A stretch of 7,575 bases of DNA from JAHZFN01 sp965149945 (lineage in GTDB: Bacteria; Bacillota; Dehalobacteriia; UBA4068; UBA4997), in contig CBCTTQ010000043.1 of assembly GCA_965149945.1 (NCBI GenBank), positions 1 to 7,575 on the forward strand, in the 5' to 3' direction. Of the stretch, positions 1 through 6,233 are shown in pieces; within the stretch, counting starts at the first letter, position 1, and the number at the start of each line of letters is the position of its first letter. A program made the position numbers and the translations under genes. A model generated the notes under the pieces. That model did no database searches, was not told where the DNA came from, and saw only the letters and a list, made by a program, of their open reading frames with translations.

Positions 1-430
1 GGAGGGGTTGTTGTGTGTTGGTGATTGAGGCGGTGGATACAAGAAATATTTTTTTCGGTTTGATGAGTTTTCGCGGAGTTTTTGGTTGTGCTGTGAGCGG
101 CAGACGGAGAGGGAAGAAGATTGAAATAAAAATTTTTTTGTCAAAAAACAAGGGGTGTTTGGAAACTTTTTAAGGAAGATATGGTGAAGGAATTTCATAT
201 TGTATGAGCATGTTTAAAGAGGCGTTAAGCGGACATGTCTTCCGCTGCCAAAACGGTGTTTGCCATGAGCGGTCGGGAAAGGATGATTGGATAGACCGCG
301 GGGATTGTTTTTATTTGAAAATTGGTTAAAAATGCGTGGGCGGAACTCTTATTTTTTTATGGCGGTTACATAACATAATAGTACAGAAAGTACATGGCGG
401 ATTATTAAAAAGACGGGCGGGATGTAAACA
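1..430. other. Leader/intergenic region without a convincing gene
   Basis: This stretch is T/A-rich in places and has no reading frame that looks like a protein. It holds two short inverted repeats: AGCGGA/TCCGCT at 228-246, and GCGGTC at 269-274 pairing with GACCGC at 294-299, the second followed by a T-rich run (305-316). A T7-GTC-A6 inverted run lies at 133-148. Weak -10-like sequence (CATAAT, 374-379) occurs upstream of the first gene, but no matching -35 box is visible, so I do not call a promoter. A frame on the + strand that is open from the window edge to a TAA at 171-173 could be the tail of an upstream gene, but its composition is not persuasive. Confidence 0.5.
269..316 (+). terminator. 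Weak hairpin plus T-rich run, possible terminator or leader structure
   Basis: GCGGTC (269-274) can pair with GACCGC (294-299) across a 19-nt loop, and a T-rich run follows at 305-316. The stem is only six base pairs, the loop is long, and the T run begins about six bases after the stem. It is therefore a poor intrinsic terminator. It could end transcription from an upstream gene outside the window, or be part of a structured leader for the VanW gene, or be chance. Confidence 0.2.
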
Positions 431-1546
431 ATGAGAGTAAAAAGCGTACAAACGCATCACAGAAAAAACGGCAAACAGAAAAAAACAAGCGGTAAAATTT
501 TGCGTCTGCTGGGGATTCTTTTGTTATGCGCGGTATTGTTGGAGTTTACCATTGAGCAAAGCGGCATGATTTTGTTCGGGGTAGAGGTGGAAGGGATTTC
601 TTTGGGAGGATGTACCAGAGAAACCGCGAAGGAACGGCTGCAAGCCGCGGTCGGTGTTCAAAAACAGGATCAGGTCGTTTTGGTTATCGACGGGATCTCA
701 TATCCCTATACCAAAGAAGAGCTGGGGCTGGAGATGGATATTGACGCGGCGGTGGAACAGGCCTATCAAGTAGGACGGCGGGGTAATCTGGCGGAACGCT
801 TAAAACGGCGTCAGGATTACGAAGAACTTTCAGTACCTAAGAGTTGGAATCGTGAAATTTTTCTTGAAAATATGCAACCTTTAATGAACCTCTATCGTGT
901 GGTTCCAACCGGTTCGCGAGTTAGCGTCGCCGAGGGAGAAGCACAGATTCAGGAAGAGCAAAACGGGCGTTATTTAGATGTGGAAGAGATCTTTCAAAAA
1001 TTACAAACCGCTCCCGCCGGAGATATTCGCATTGAGGTCTCTTTTCGCACGTGGTATGGTTATCCTGATTCGGAACAAGCTGCCGGCTGGCGGATGGAGC
1101 GAATATTGGGAGCTTTTTCAACAGAATACGATGAGGCGAGTAATCGAGGACAAAATATTGAACGTTTCGCGGCGGCATTAGATCAAGCATTGTTGTATCC
1201 TTATGAGTCTTTCTCTGTGAATGAACGTACAGGAGAACGTACCGTTGCAAAGGGGTATCTCCCGGCGCCGGTAATTGTGGACGGAGAAAGGGCGGAGGAT
1301 GTGGGCGGGGGTATTTGCCAGGTAGTAACGACTCTCTATCAGGCGGTCGCGCAGGCAGGGTTTACGATTACGGAACGTCATCGTCACAGTTTGCCGCCTG
1401 CTTATGTGGGAGAGGGGATGGACGCCGCCGTGGTCTATGGAGAAAAGGATTTTTGTTGTTATCATCGTCGAGATGCGCCGGTGTTGATTGCATGCAGAGC
1501 GGCGTCCGGAACTCTAACAGTCACTGTTTATGGAGGGGAGCATTAG
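431..1546 (+). CDS. VanW family protein, membrane-anchored (YoaR-like)
   Basis: This 371-residue protein has a Lys/Arg-rich N-terminus (about 1-21), one membrane segment (about 22-40) and a long extracytoplasmic part. Residues about 60-200 resemble the peptidoglycan-binding-like PG_binding_4 domain, with the typical KEELGLEMD stretch at 95-103. Residues about 228-355 are a VanW domain, with NRGQNI at 238-243, the glycine-rich GGGICQVVTTLYQA core at 292-305 and the following histidines at 317 and 319. VanW-domain proteins are common in Bacillota cell envelopes, but their biochemical role is not established; VanW of some vancomycin clusters is not itself proven to confer resistance. ATG 431 is the first start after an in-frame TAA at 425-427. 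The ribosome binding site is weak (only GGGCGGG upstream). No G5 or other domain follows the VanW domain. The family assignment is firm; the function is not. Confidence 0.9.
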   Translation: MRVKSVQTHHRKNGKQKKTSGKILRLLGILLLCAVLLEFTIEQSGMILFGVEVEGISLGGCTRETAKERLQAAVGVQKQDQVVLVIDGISYPYTKEELGLEMDIDAAVEQAYQVGRRGNLAERLKRRQDYEELSVPKSWNREIFLENMQPLMNLYRVVPTGSRVSVAEGEAQIQEEQNGRYLDVEEIFQKLQTAPAGDIRIEVSFRTWYGYPDSEQAAGWRMERILGAFSTEYDEASNRGQNIERFAAALDQALLYPYESFSVNERTGERTVAKGYLPAPVIVDGERAEDVGGGICQVVTTLYQAVAQAGFTITERHRHSLPPAYVGEGMDAAVVYGEKDFCCYHRRDAPVLIACRAASGTLTVTVYGGEH

Positions 1547-1588
1547 CCGCGATTGCTGGTCGGGAAAGGAGAATTTCTGAAAATAAGG

Positions 1589-1618
1589 TTGTAACAAGAT
1601 TGTCGAATATGGTATAAT
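1589..1618 (+). promoter_or_regulatory. Extended -10 sigma-A-type promoter for mltG
   Basis: TATAAT at 1613-1618 is a perfect -10 box and is preceded by TGG (1610-1612), which makes an extended -10. TTGTAA at 1589-1594 can serve as the -35 box with an 18-base spacer. Transcription would start near 1625, giving a leader of roughly 108 bases before ATG 1733. It lies just after the stop of the VanW gene, with no terminator in between, so mltG may also receive read-through. Confidence 0.75.
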
Positions 1619-1642
1619 ACAAATAAATAAGATGGTGTATTA

Positions 1643-1663
1643 TTGCCTGTTCAAATCAGGCGG
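1643..1663 (+). promoter_or_regulatory. Hairpin in the mltG 5' leader
   Basis: GCCTG (1645-1649) and CAGGC (1657-1661) pair around a 7-base loop, and two further T-G pairs can extend the stem to 1643-1663. It would sit about 20 bases into the transcript from the promoter at 1589-1618. It covers the in-frame TTG at 1643, which argues against that TTG as the start. There is no T run after it, so it is not a terminator. It may stabilise the 5' end or be without function. Confidence 0.35.
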
Positions 1664-1732
1664 AGAAGAACAATCCACACAGGAAAAAAGGAACTGAAAT
1701 CAAAGACGGATAGGAAGGATGAAACAAAGATT

Positions 1733-2782
1733 ATGACAGAACATAGAACTTCTCCGATACGGGGAACCGGTAAGAAAAAAATCAGAAAATCCATCTGGAT
1801 TATTTTGTTAGTGATTATTGTTGCCGCGGCGGCGGGGATTTACTATGGCACGGCTTTTGGGGCGGAAACCCTGGATGAAGCGGTAACAGTGGAAATTCCC
1901 GATGGCGCCGGGGCACAGCAGATTGGCAGTCTTTTGGAAGAGAACGGCGTTGTAAAACACGGTTGGAGTTTTGTTTCTTATGCGGAAAAGCAGGGAGCCA
2001 GTGATACGCTTCATTCCGGCAGTTATACCTTCGGTCCCGGCGAGATAACTTTGGAAAGCGTGCTGGAGTCTTTGCAATCGGGTGTCGATAATGATGTGAC
2101 CTCCAATATTACTATTCCGGAAGGGCTGACGGTGGAACAGGTGGCGGAAACGCTGGAATCGGAAGGAATCGTCACCAAACAGGAATTCTTGGACGCGGCG
2201 GCGGCCTTTGATACTTCGGCTTATTCTTACATCCCCGAAGGAGATACTTACAATAAATTGGAAGGATTTCTTTTCCCTGAGACTTATAATATTATGAACA
2301 ATTGGGGATCGGAAGAAATCATCGGGATGATGTTGAATCAGTTTGATACGGTGTTCACGGAAGAAATGCGGCAGCGTGCCGATGAAATGGGATACTCCGT
2401 TTACGAAATTGTAACCATGGCGTCATTGGTGGAACGAGAAGCTTTGTATGATGAGGATCGTCCTGTCATCGCCGGTGTCTTCTATAATCGGCTGGAAATC
2501 GGAATGCGCTTGCAGTCCTGTGCCAGTGTGCAGTATATTCTGGGTGAGCCGAAAGCTCGTCTCAGCAACGAAGATATTTCCATTGATAACCCCTATAATA
2601 CCTATTTATATGAAGGGCTGACACCGGGTCCCATCGCCAGCCCCGGGGAAACCTCCCTGCAGGCGGCGTTGTATCCGGAAGATACGGATTATATGTATTT
2701 TGTAGCAATGCCGGACGGGCATCATCATTTCAGCACAACTTATGAAGAACATTTGGCGGCTACGGAAGAATATTTAGAATAA
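1733..2782 (+). CDS. mltG: Endolytic murein transglycosylase MltG (YceG-like)
   Basis: MltG cleaves nascent glycan strands at the membrane and is thought to set strand length or release new strands during growth. From ATG 1733 the protein has 349 residues: a basic N-terminus, one membrane segment (about 21-37), a LysM-like region (about 49-118, beginning VTVEIPDGAGAQQIGSLL) and the YceG catalytic domain. The motif MASLVERE (229-236) carries the presumed catalytic glutamate (first Glu, 234), followed by VFYNRLEIGMRLQS and, near the end, NTYLYEGLTPGPIASPG. All are hallmarks of the family. The frame is open back to a TTG at 1643 (379 residues), but that codon lies in a leader hairpin and has no ribosome binding site. 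ATG 1733 has AGGAAGG at 1712-1718, a slightly long spacing, so the start is less certain than the identity. The next gene begins 38 bases downstream. Confidence 0.93.
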   Translation: MTEHRTSPIRGTGKKKIRKSIWIILLVIIVAAAAGIYYGTAFGAETLDEAVTVEIPDGAGAQQIGSLLEENGVVKHGWSFVSYAEKQGASDTLHSGSYTFGPGEITLESVLESLQSGVDNDVTSNITIPEGLTVEQVAETLESEGIVTKQEFLDAAAAFDTSAYSYIPEGDTYNKLEGFLFPETYNIMNNWGSEEIIGMMLNQFDTVFTEEMRQRADEMGYSVYEIVTMASLVEREALYDEDRPVIAGVFYNRLEIGMRLQSCASVQYILGEPKARLSNEDISIDNPYNTYLYEGLTPGPIASPGETSLQAALYPEDTDYMYFVAMPDGHHHFSTTYEEHLAATEEYLE

Positions 2783-2797
2783 AGGAATGTACATCCA

Positions 2798-2824
2798 ATG
2801 AAAAAACATAGAGGTGTGGTATGA
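2798..2824 (+). promoter_or_regulatory. Possible 8-codon coupling ORF overlapping the trhP start
   Basis: ATG 2798 opens a frame for eight residues (MKKHRGVV) and stops at TGA 2822-2824, which overlaps the trhP start as ATGA. AAAGGA at 2781-2786, spanning the mltG stop, could serve as its ribosome binding site. If translated, it would bridge the gap between the mltG stop and the trhP start and couple their translation. GAGGTG at 2811-2816, inside the mini-ORF, is an adequate ribosome binding site for trhP itself, so coupling is not required. Such short frames also arise by chance. Confidence 0.2.
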
Positions 2825-4149
2825 TCAGAAAACCGGAGCTTTTAGCGCCTGCGGGAGATTTGGAAAAATTAGAAATGGCAGTGCTGTATGGCGCTGATGC
2901 GGTTTACATTGGTGGTAAAGATTTCAGCCTGCGAGAGCGGGCAACTAATTTTGACGAGGAAGAAATGCGCCGCGGGATCGAGTTCGCGCATGCCCATGGG
3001 GTAAAGGTATATGTGACGGTTAATATCTATGCTCATAATCAGCATATTGAGCGAATGCCGGCGTACTTTTGTCGTTTGGCGGAACTGGGGGCGGATGCTC
3101 TGATTATTTCTGATCCGGGCGTTTTTGCTTTGGCGCGGCGTACCGTTCCGCAAATGGAATTGCATATCAGTACGCAAGCCAGCGTAACCAATTATGAGGC
3201 GGCGGAGTTTTGGAGACAGGCGGGAGCCTCTCGGGTGATTTTGGCGCGGGAGGTTTCTTTGGCGGATTGCGGTGCGATTAGTGAGAAAACCCCTGTAGAT
3301 CTGGAAATTTTTGTCCACGGCGCCATGTGCATGTCCTATTCGGGACGCTGTTTGCTCAGCAGTTTTTTGACCAAGCGCAGCGGTAATTTGGGAGATTGCG
3401 CCCAACCTTGCCGTTGGCAGTATCGATTGGAAGAAGCCAAACGCCCCGGCTCCTATTTTCCTATTGAGGAAGATCGTTGGGGTTCTTATATCTTCAACAG
3501 CAAAGATCTTTGTTTGGTTGATTATCTGCCGGAAATCTTTTTTCGGGGGATTGCTTCTCTGAAAATTGAGGGGCGGATGAAAAGTGCCTATTATGTAGCC
3601 AATGTGGTGCGAATTTATCGGCAGGCGGTGGACGCCTGCTGGAAGGCGATGACTCGTTTTTTTGCTGATCATCATTGGACGGCGGCGGATTGTCCCGCTG
3701 AGATTGATTTCGCGGAATTTCGAGAAAAATATTTTCCTCCGCGGCCGGAGTGGCGGCAAGAGCTGGAAAAGGTCAGCCATCGTCACTATTTTACGGGATT
3801 TGCTTTGGGACAGCCTAATGAAAACGGGTATGTGTATGATACCACTTACAGTTTTCGCGGTTATGATTTTGCCGGGATAGTGTTGGATGCCGCGGAAGGA
3901 AAATTGAAGATTCAACAGCGTAATCATTTGGCGCCGGGGGACGAAGTGGAAATTATCTCCCCTACGGGACCGATCTATTGTTTTTCGCTGGAAAAAATTT
4001 GGGACGAAGAGGGAAATCCCCGTCAGGCGCTGAATCATCCCAAGGAAGTCGCTTGGATCGCCTGTGACCATGTTTGCGTCCCGGGGAGCATTTTGCGTCG
4101 CCCTGTCAAGGATGAAAATTTGAAAGAAATGAATCAGATTCATCAATGA
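2821..4149 (+). CDS. trhP: U32 peptidase family protein, TrhP/YrrO-type tRNA uridine hydroxylase
   Basis: Members such as E. coli TrhP (YegQ) and B. subtilis YrrN/YrrO make 5-hydroxyuridine at tRNA position 34, with a prephenate requirement and an Fe-S cluster; the 'peptidase' name is historical. The 442-residue product starts with the family's ELLAPAGDLEKLEMAVLYGADAVYIGG pattern (6-32), has HISTQASVTN (115-124) and carries the U32 signature EIFVHGAMC...GRCLLS at 162-180. Cysteines 170, 177, 193 and 197 or 231 are candidate cluster ligands. ELEKVSHRHYFTGFALG-type sequence (314-330) and a C-terminal U32 beta-barrel-like domain (about 358-428) follow. Residues about 278-310 look like a family-variable insertion. 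GAGGTG (2811-2816) is the ribosome binding site. It lies 38 bases after mltG and 23 bases before the DUF4911-like gene, consistent with one operon. The hydroxylase role is inferred from subfamily resemblance; the related RlhA (23S rRNA) is the main alternative. Confidence 0.85.
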   Translation: MIRKPELLAPAGDLEKLEMAVLYGADAVYIGGKDFSLRERATNFDEEEMRRGIEFAHAHGVKVYVTVNIYAHNQHIERMPAYFCRLAELGADALIISDPGVFALARRTVPQMELHISTQASVTNYEAAEFWRQAGASRVILAREVSLADCGAISEKTPVDLEIFVHGAMCMSYSGRCLLSSFLTKRSGNLGDCAQPCRWQYRLEEAKRPGSYFPIEEDRWGSYIFNSKDLCLVDYLPEIFFRGIASLKIEGRMKSAYYVANVVRIYRQAVDACWKAMTRFFADHHWTAADCPAEIDFAEFREKYFPPRPEWRQELEKVSHRHYFTGFALGQPNENGYVYDTTYSFRGYDFAGIVLDAAEGKLKIQQRNHLAPGDEVEIISPTGPIYCFSLEKIWDEEGNPRQALNHPKEVAWIACDHVCVPGSILRRPVKDENLKEMNQIHQ

Positions 4150-4158
4150 TATACAAAG

Positions 4159-4164
4159 AGGAGG
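4159..4164 (+). promoter_or_regulatory. AGGAGG ribosome binding site that sets a TTG start
   Basis: A perfect AGGAGG lies ten bases into the gap after trhP. The ATG at 4166 is only one base away and its frame stops after seven codons (TGA at 4187-4189). The TTG at 4173 is eight bases away, in the long frame, and so is the best start for the next gene. The ATG at 4146, which overlaps the trhP stop, has no such site in front of it. Confidence 0.7.
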
Positions 4165-4172
4165 AATGGACT

Positions 4173-4472
4173 TTGTCGCAGATCGATGATTTGAAGACAC
4201 TTATGGCAACTTATCCGGAAGAGGTCTCTTATTATCGGATTGCGCCGAAAGATATTGACCTTTTCAATAAAATCATTGAGGCATATGGTCATTTGGGTTT
4301 GGTGACGACGCTGGATCCGAAAGCCGCGAAGGTCGCTGTTTGGACAACGAAAGATACCAGGCCGCTTCTGCTTAAGCTTATTCGGAAGCTGCCGTTTGCG
4401 GTACTTCCGTGGGAGGAATTCAAACCGACAAACAACGAGACCGCGGAGTTAAAGGAAAACAGCGAAGTATAA
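4173..4472 (+). CDS. DUF4911-like small protein next to the tRNA hydroxylase
   Basis: From TTG 4173 the product has 99 residues; from the alternative ATG 4146 it has 108. The core SYYRIAPKDIDLFNKIIEAYG (about 19-39) followed by LGLVTTLDPKAAKVAV (about 41-56) and a basic stretch LLLKLIRKL (about 65-73) resembles DUF4911, a small uncharacterised family of Bacillota. The pattern suggests an alpha/beta fold with a helix ending in a hydrophobic 'FAVLPWEEF'. There is no signal peptide or membrane segment, so it should be cytoplasmic. The C-terminal tail is polar and Glu/Asn-rich. It sits 23 bases after trhP and 92 bases before the lipoprotein gene, and its strong AGGAGG suggests good translation. 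Family assignment is from memory of the motif, not a search. The function is unknown; the context hints at a partner of the U32 protein. Confidence 0.72.
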   Translation: MSQIDDLKTLMATYPEEVSYYRIAPKDIDLFNKIIEAYGHLGLVTTLDPKAAKVAVWTTKDTRPLLLKLIRKLPFAVLPWEEFKPTNNETAELKENSEV

Positions 4473-4564
4473 AAAATGGTTGTATAGTGTAAAAGATGAA
4501 CAGGAGGATGATAAGTCGAGGAGTTTGAAACGAAATGTTGTGAAAGGTTTTTTAGGAGGTAATT

Positions 4565-5992
4565 ATGAAAAGACAATACAAATGGTTCTTGACTCTGATG
4601 TTGATTTTGTCTGTGGGATTGTTTACCGGTTGTTCCGCCGCAGGCAACGGTTATTTCCAGCTGGCGGAAGAAGTTTCGCGGTTGGACGGTTACACCTTTA
4701 CGGGGAGTGCCGTCATGGATATGGACATGAGTGATTTGGGTTTGAGCGATGAAGAAGCGGCAATCCTTCAGAACATGGAAATGGAATACAGCGGGGAATA
4801 TAACCTGGAAGCATCGGCATTGTATTTTAATATGACAATGACAATGGGTGATGCTCGTTTCCCCATGGAATGTTATTTGGACGGCAGCCAAATGCTGATC
4901 AGCAGTGACAGTCTACTGGAAATGATGGAAGTGTTGGGCGCTGAGCAGGAAGATATTGACGGTACTGCCTATGCGTTGGATGGTAAAAAATGGCTGGCGT
5001 TGGATAACGCCGGGGAGTTGATGGCTCCTATTTTAGGAGAAGGCGGCCTTGCGGCGTTGAGTACCAATTTCTATGATGCGTTATCCTATTTCCAAGAACA
5101 CTCATTCCGTGATTACGATCCCGGTTGTTTCAGCGGCAGCAGCGCTAAAGGTTATACATTGACATTGAACAATGAAAATATGCAGGATGTAACAGAAGGG
5201 TTCCTGCGGTATGTTCGAGATCATGGAGACGCCGTCAGCGCCGATATCACCGCGAACGGGGAAACTTTGGATCAGAGCGCTTTGGCATTGCTCGGATTAA
5301 CCAGCACCGGTCTGCAAGAACTGGTGAATACGGTACGGCAATACAGCGATGACGCGGAATTGACGGCTTTGGCGCAGCAGATGACCGAAAGCTTGCAGGG
5401 AACAGAAATTGTTTCTACCATCAAGAAAACCGGGAATCAAAAATATACGGAAACCGACCGCTTGCGTCTTGCCATGACGGATCCGACAACAGGAATCTCG
5501 ATGAACATGGGAATGGAATTAACCATGAAGATTGACGGAACGAAAGGCGGTACTTTCCAGGTACCTGCGGATAGTGATATCGCCAGCGCCGCCGCTATCG
5601 GTGAAACACTGCCTTTGCAGGGAGTAAGCGCCACACTGTATATGGACGAACAAACGCTGTATTTGACCAAATTCTATACTGCCAGCATCTTTAATACGAT
5701 GGAAGTAGTAGAATCTCAGGCTATTGTTCGAAACAATTACAACTACTTCCCGCTGCGGCAGATTGCCGAAATGTTTGGAGAACAGGTAGCTTGGGATAAA
5801 AACGCGGAAAAAGCCTATGTGATCCGCGGTACTCAGAAAATCGATATGACCGGCTTCCTTCAAAACGGCAGAACCTATGTGAAACTGCGGGATTTTGAAA
5901 AATTGGGCTATCTCATCGACTATGTAAATGATCCCGTTCTCGGTGGGGTTGCGACGATTCAGGTGACTTTTGATCCTGCTTGGTCGGCGTAA
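4565..5992 (+). CDS. Lipoprotein with C-terminal stalk (copper amine oxidase N-terminal-like) domain
   Basis: The 475-residue product begins with a lipoprotein signal peptide: basic MKRQYK, a hydrophobic core and a lipobox-like LFTGC with the lipidated cysteine at 23. The middle part (about 35-350) contains repeated beta-strand-like segments such as GYTFTGSAVMDMDM, MEYSGEYNLEASALYFNM and SMNMGMELTMKIDG. This arrangement is reminiscent of LolA/LppX-like or DUF6612-type exported proteins, but I do not recognise it for certain. Residues about 384-468 match the stalk domain pattern (NYFPLRQIAEMFGEQVAWD, then RTYVKLRDFEKLGY). That domain is named for copper amine oxidase but is mostly a surface/binding module in Bacillota and does not imply copper. 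AGGAGGT at 4554-4560 is an excellent ribosome binding site. Twenty-six methionines are present, many alternating. No terminator is visible in the 92 bases after the DUF4911-like gene, so it is probably the last gene of the mltG unit. It is closed by the terminator at 6019-6053. Confidence 0.88.
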   Translation: MKRQYKWFLTLMLILSVGLFTGCSAAGNGYFQLAEEVSRLDGYTFTGSAVMDMDMSDLGLSDEEAAILQNMEMEYSGEYNLEASALYFNMTMTMGDARFPMECYLDGSQMLISSDSLLEMMEVLGAEQEDIDGTAYALDGKKWLALDNAGELMAPILGEGGLAALSTNFYDALSYFQEHSFRDYDPGCFSGSSAKGYTLTLNNENMQDVTEGFLRYVRDHGDAVSADITANGETLDQSALALLGLTSTGLQELVNTVRQYSDDAELTALAQQMTESLQGTEIVSTIKKTGNQKYTETDRLRLAMTDPTTGISMNMGMELTMKIDGTKGGTFQVPADSDIASAAAIGETLPLQGVSATLYMDEQTLYLTKFYTASIFNTMEVVESQAIVRNNYNYFPLRQIAEMFGEQVAWDKNAEKAYVIRGTQKIDMTGFLQNGRTYVKLRDFEKLGYLIDYVNDPVLGGVATIQVTFDPAWSA

Positions 5993-6018
5993 GTTTTTTA
6001 TTTTACAGAAACAACGGT

Positions 6019-6053
6019 GAAAATCTCTGCCCGACCAATGGGCAGAGATTTTC
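6019..6053 (+). terminator. Strong intrinsic terminator after the lipoprotein gene
   Basis: GAAAATCTCTGCCC (6019-6032) pairs perfectly with GGGCAGAGATTTTC (6040-6053) around the 7-base loop GACCAAT. The stem has 14 pairs, and the A/T pairs at its base put a T run (TTTT, then CTTTAT) on the 3' side. The arrangement is nearly symmetrical, so it could also work from the opposite strand, though no opposing gene is seen. It begins 27 bases after the lipoprotein stop and marks the end of the mltG transcription unit. Confidence 0.93.
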
Positions 6054-6077
6054 TTTATCAATCATTGAAGGAGCGGT

Positions 6078-6146
6078 ATGGATCATTCACGGTATGCGGA
6101 AATCCCCTCGATTTTGCTCCGCGATAGAAATTGTTCGGATTTTTGA
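6078..6146 (+). CDS. Possible 22-residue small ORF upstream of the PLD gene
   Basis: ATG 6078 follows GAAGGAG (6067-6073) at a good distance of four bases and opens a 22-residue frame (it begins MDHSRYAEIP) that ends at TGA 6144-6146. The peptide is polar, has no membrane segment or metal-binding pattern and is not recognised. Its stop lies inside a short A/T inverted repeat (GATTT/AAATC, 6138-6151) followed by five Ts. That looks loosely like a leader-peptide arrangement ahead of the phospholipase D-like gene at 6234. No promoter was identified between the terminator and this ORF. It may equally be chance. Confidence 0.2.
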   Translation: MDHSRYAEIPSILLRDRNCSDF

Positions 6147-6233
6147 AAATCTTTTTGTCATTCTTTGGGGAACCGAAAAACTTTGGTAAGGCATGAGGAA
6201 AAGAAAAATTGTGATTAGGGTGTGGTGATAAAA

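Noticed and set aside
3..173. A + strand frame open from the left edge to TAA 171-173, and a - strand frame running from 198 to the left edge
   Set aside because: Both are short, rich in residues encoded by A/T runs and lack recognisable motifs. The + frame could be the tail of an upstream gene, but the sequence does not show it.
431..1546. Vancomycin resistance because of the VanW name
   Set aside because: No vanH, vanA/B, vanX, vanY or vanS/R genes are nearby, and stand-alone VanW-domain proteins are common in non-resistant Bacillota.
271..1570. A 13-base direct repeat, GGTCGGGAAAGGA, at 271-283 and 1558-1570, upstream of the VanW gene and mltG
   Set aside because: One such 13-base match somewhere in a window this size is expected by chance about as often as not. 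The flanks differ and only the first copy sits in a possible hairpin.
2869..4200. A 443-codon open frame on the - strand opposite trhP
   Set aside because: It lies antisense to a gene with clear family motifs, its translation shows no recognisable domain, and it has the Arg/Ile/Ser-rich composition of a shadow frame. It results from codon bias of trhP.
4289..4891. A 200-codon - strand frame over the DUF4911-like gene and the lipoprotein start
   Set aside because: It runs opposite two supported genes and their strong ribosome binding site, and its product is low-quality (His/Ser/Thr-rich) with no domain.
4715..5532. Copper binding by the lipoprotein, suggested by its Met-rich stretches and the 'copper amine oxidase' domain name
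   Set aside because: The stalk domain is widespread in Bacillota surface proteins without copper function, and the alternating methionines fit hydrophobic beta-strand faces better than the MxxM-type clusters of copper proteins.
5519..6061. A 180-codon - strand frame over the lipoprotein 3' end and terminator
   Set aside because: It passes through the terminator stem and lies antisense to the stalk domain; no domain or ribosome binding site is visible.
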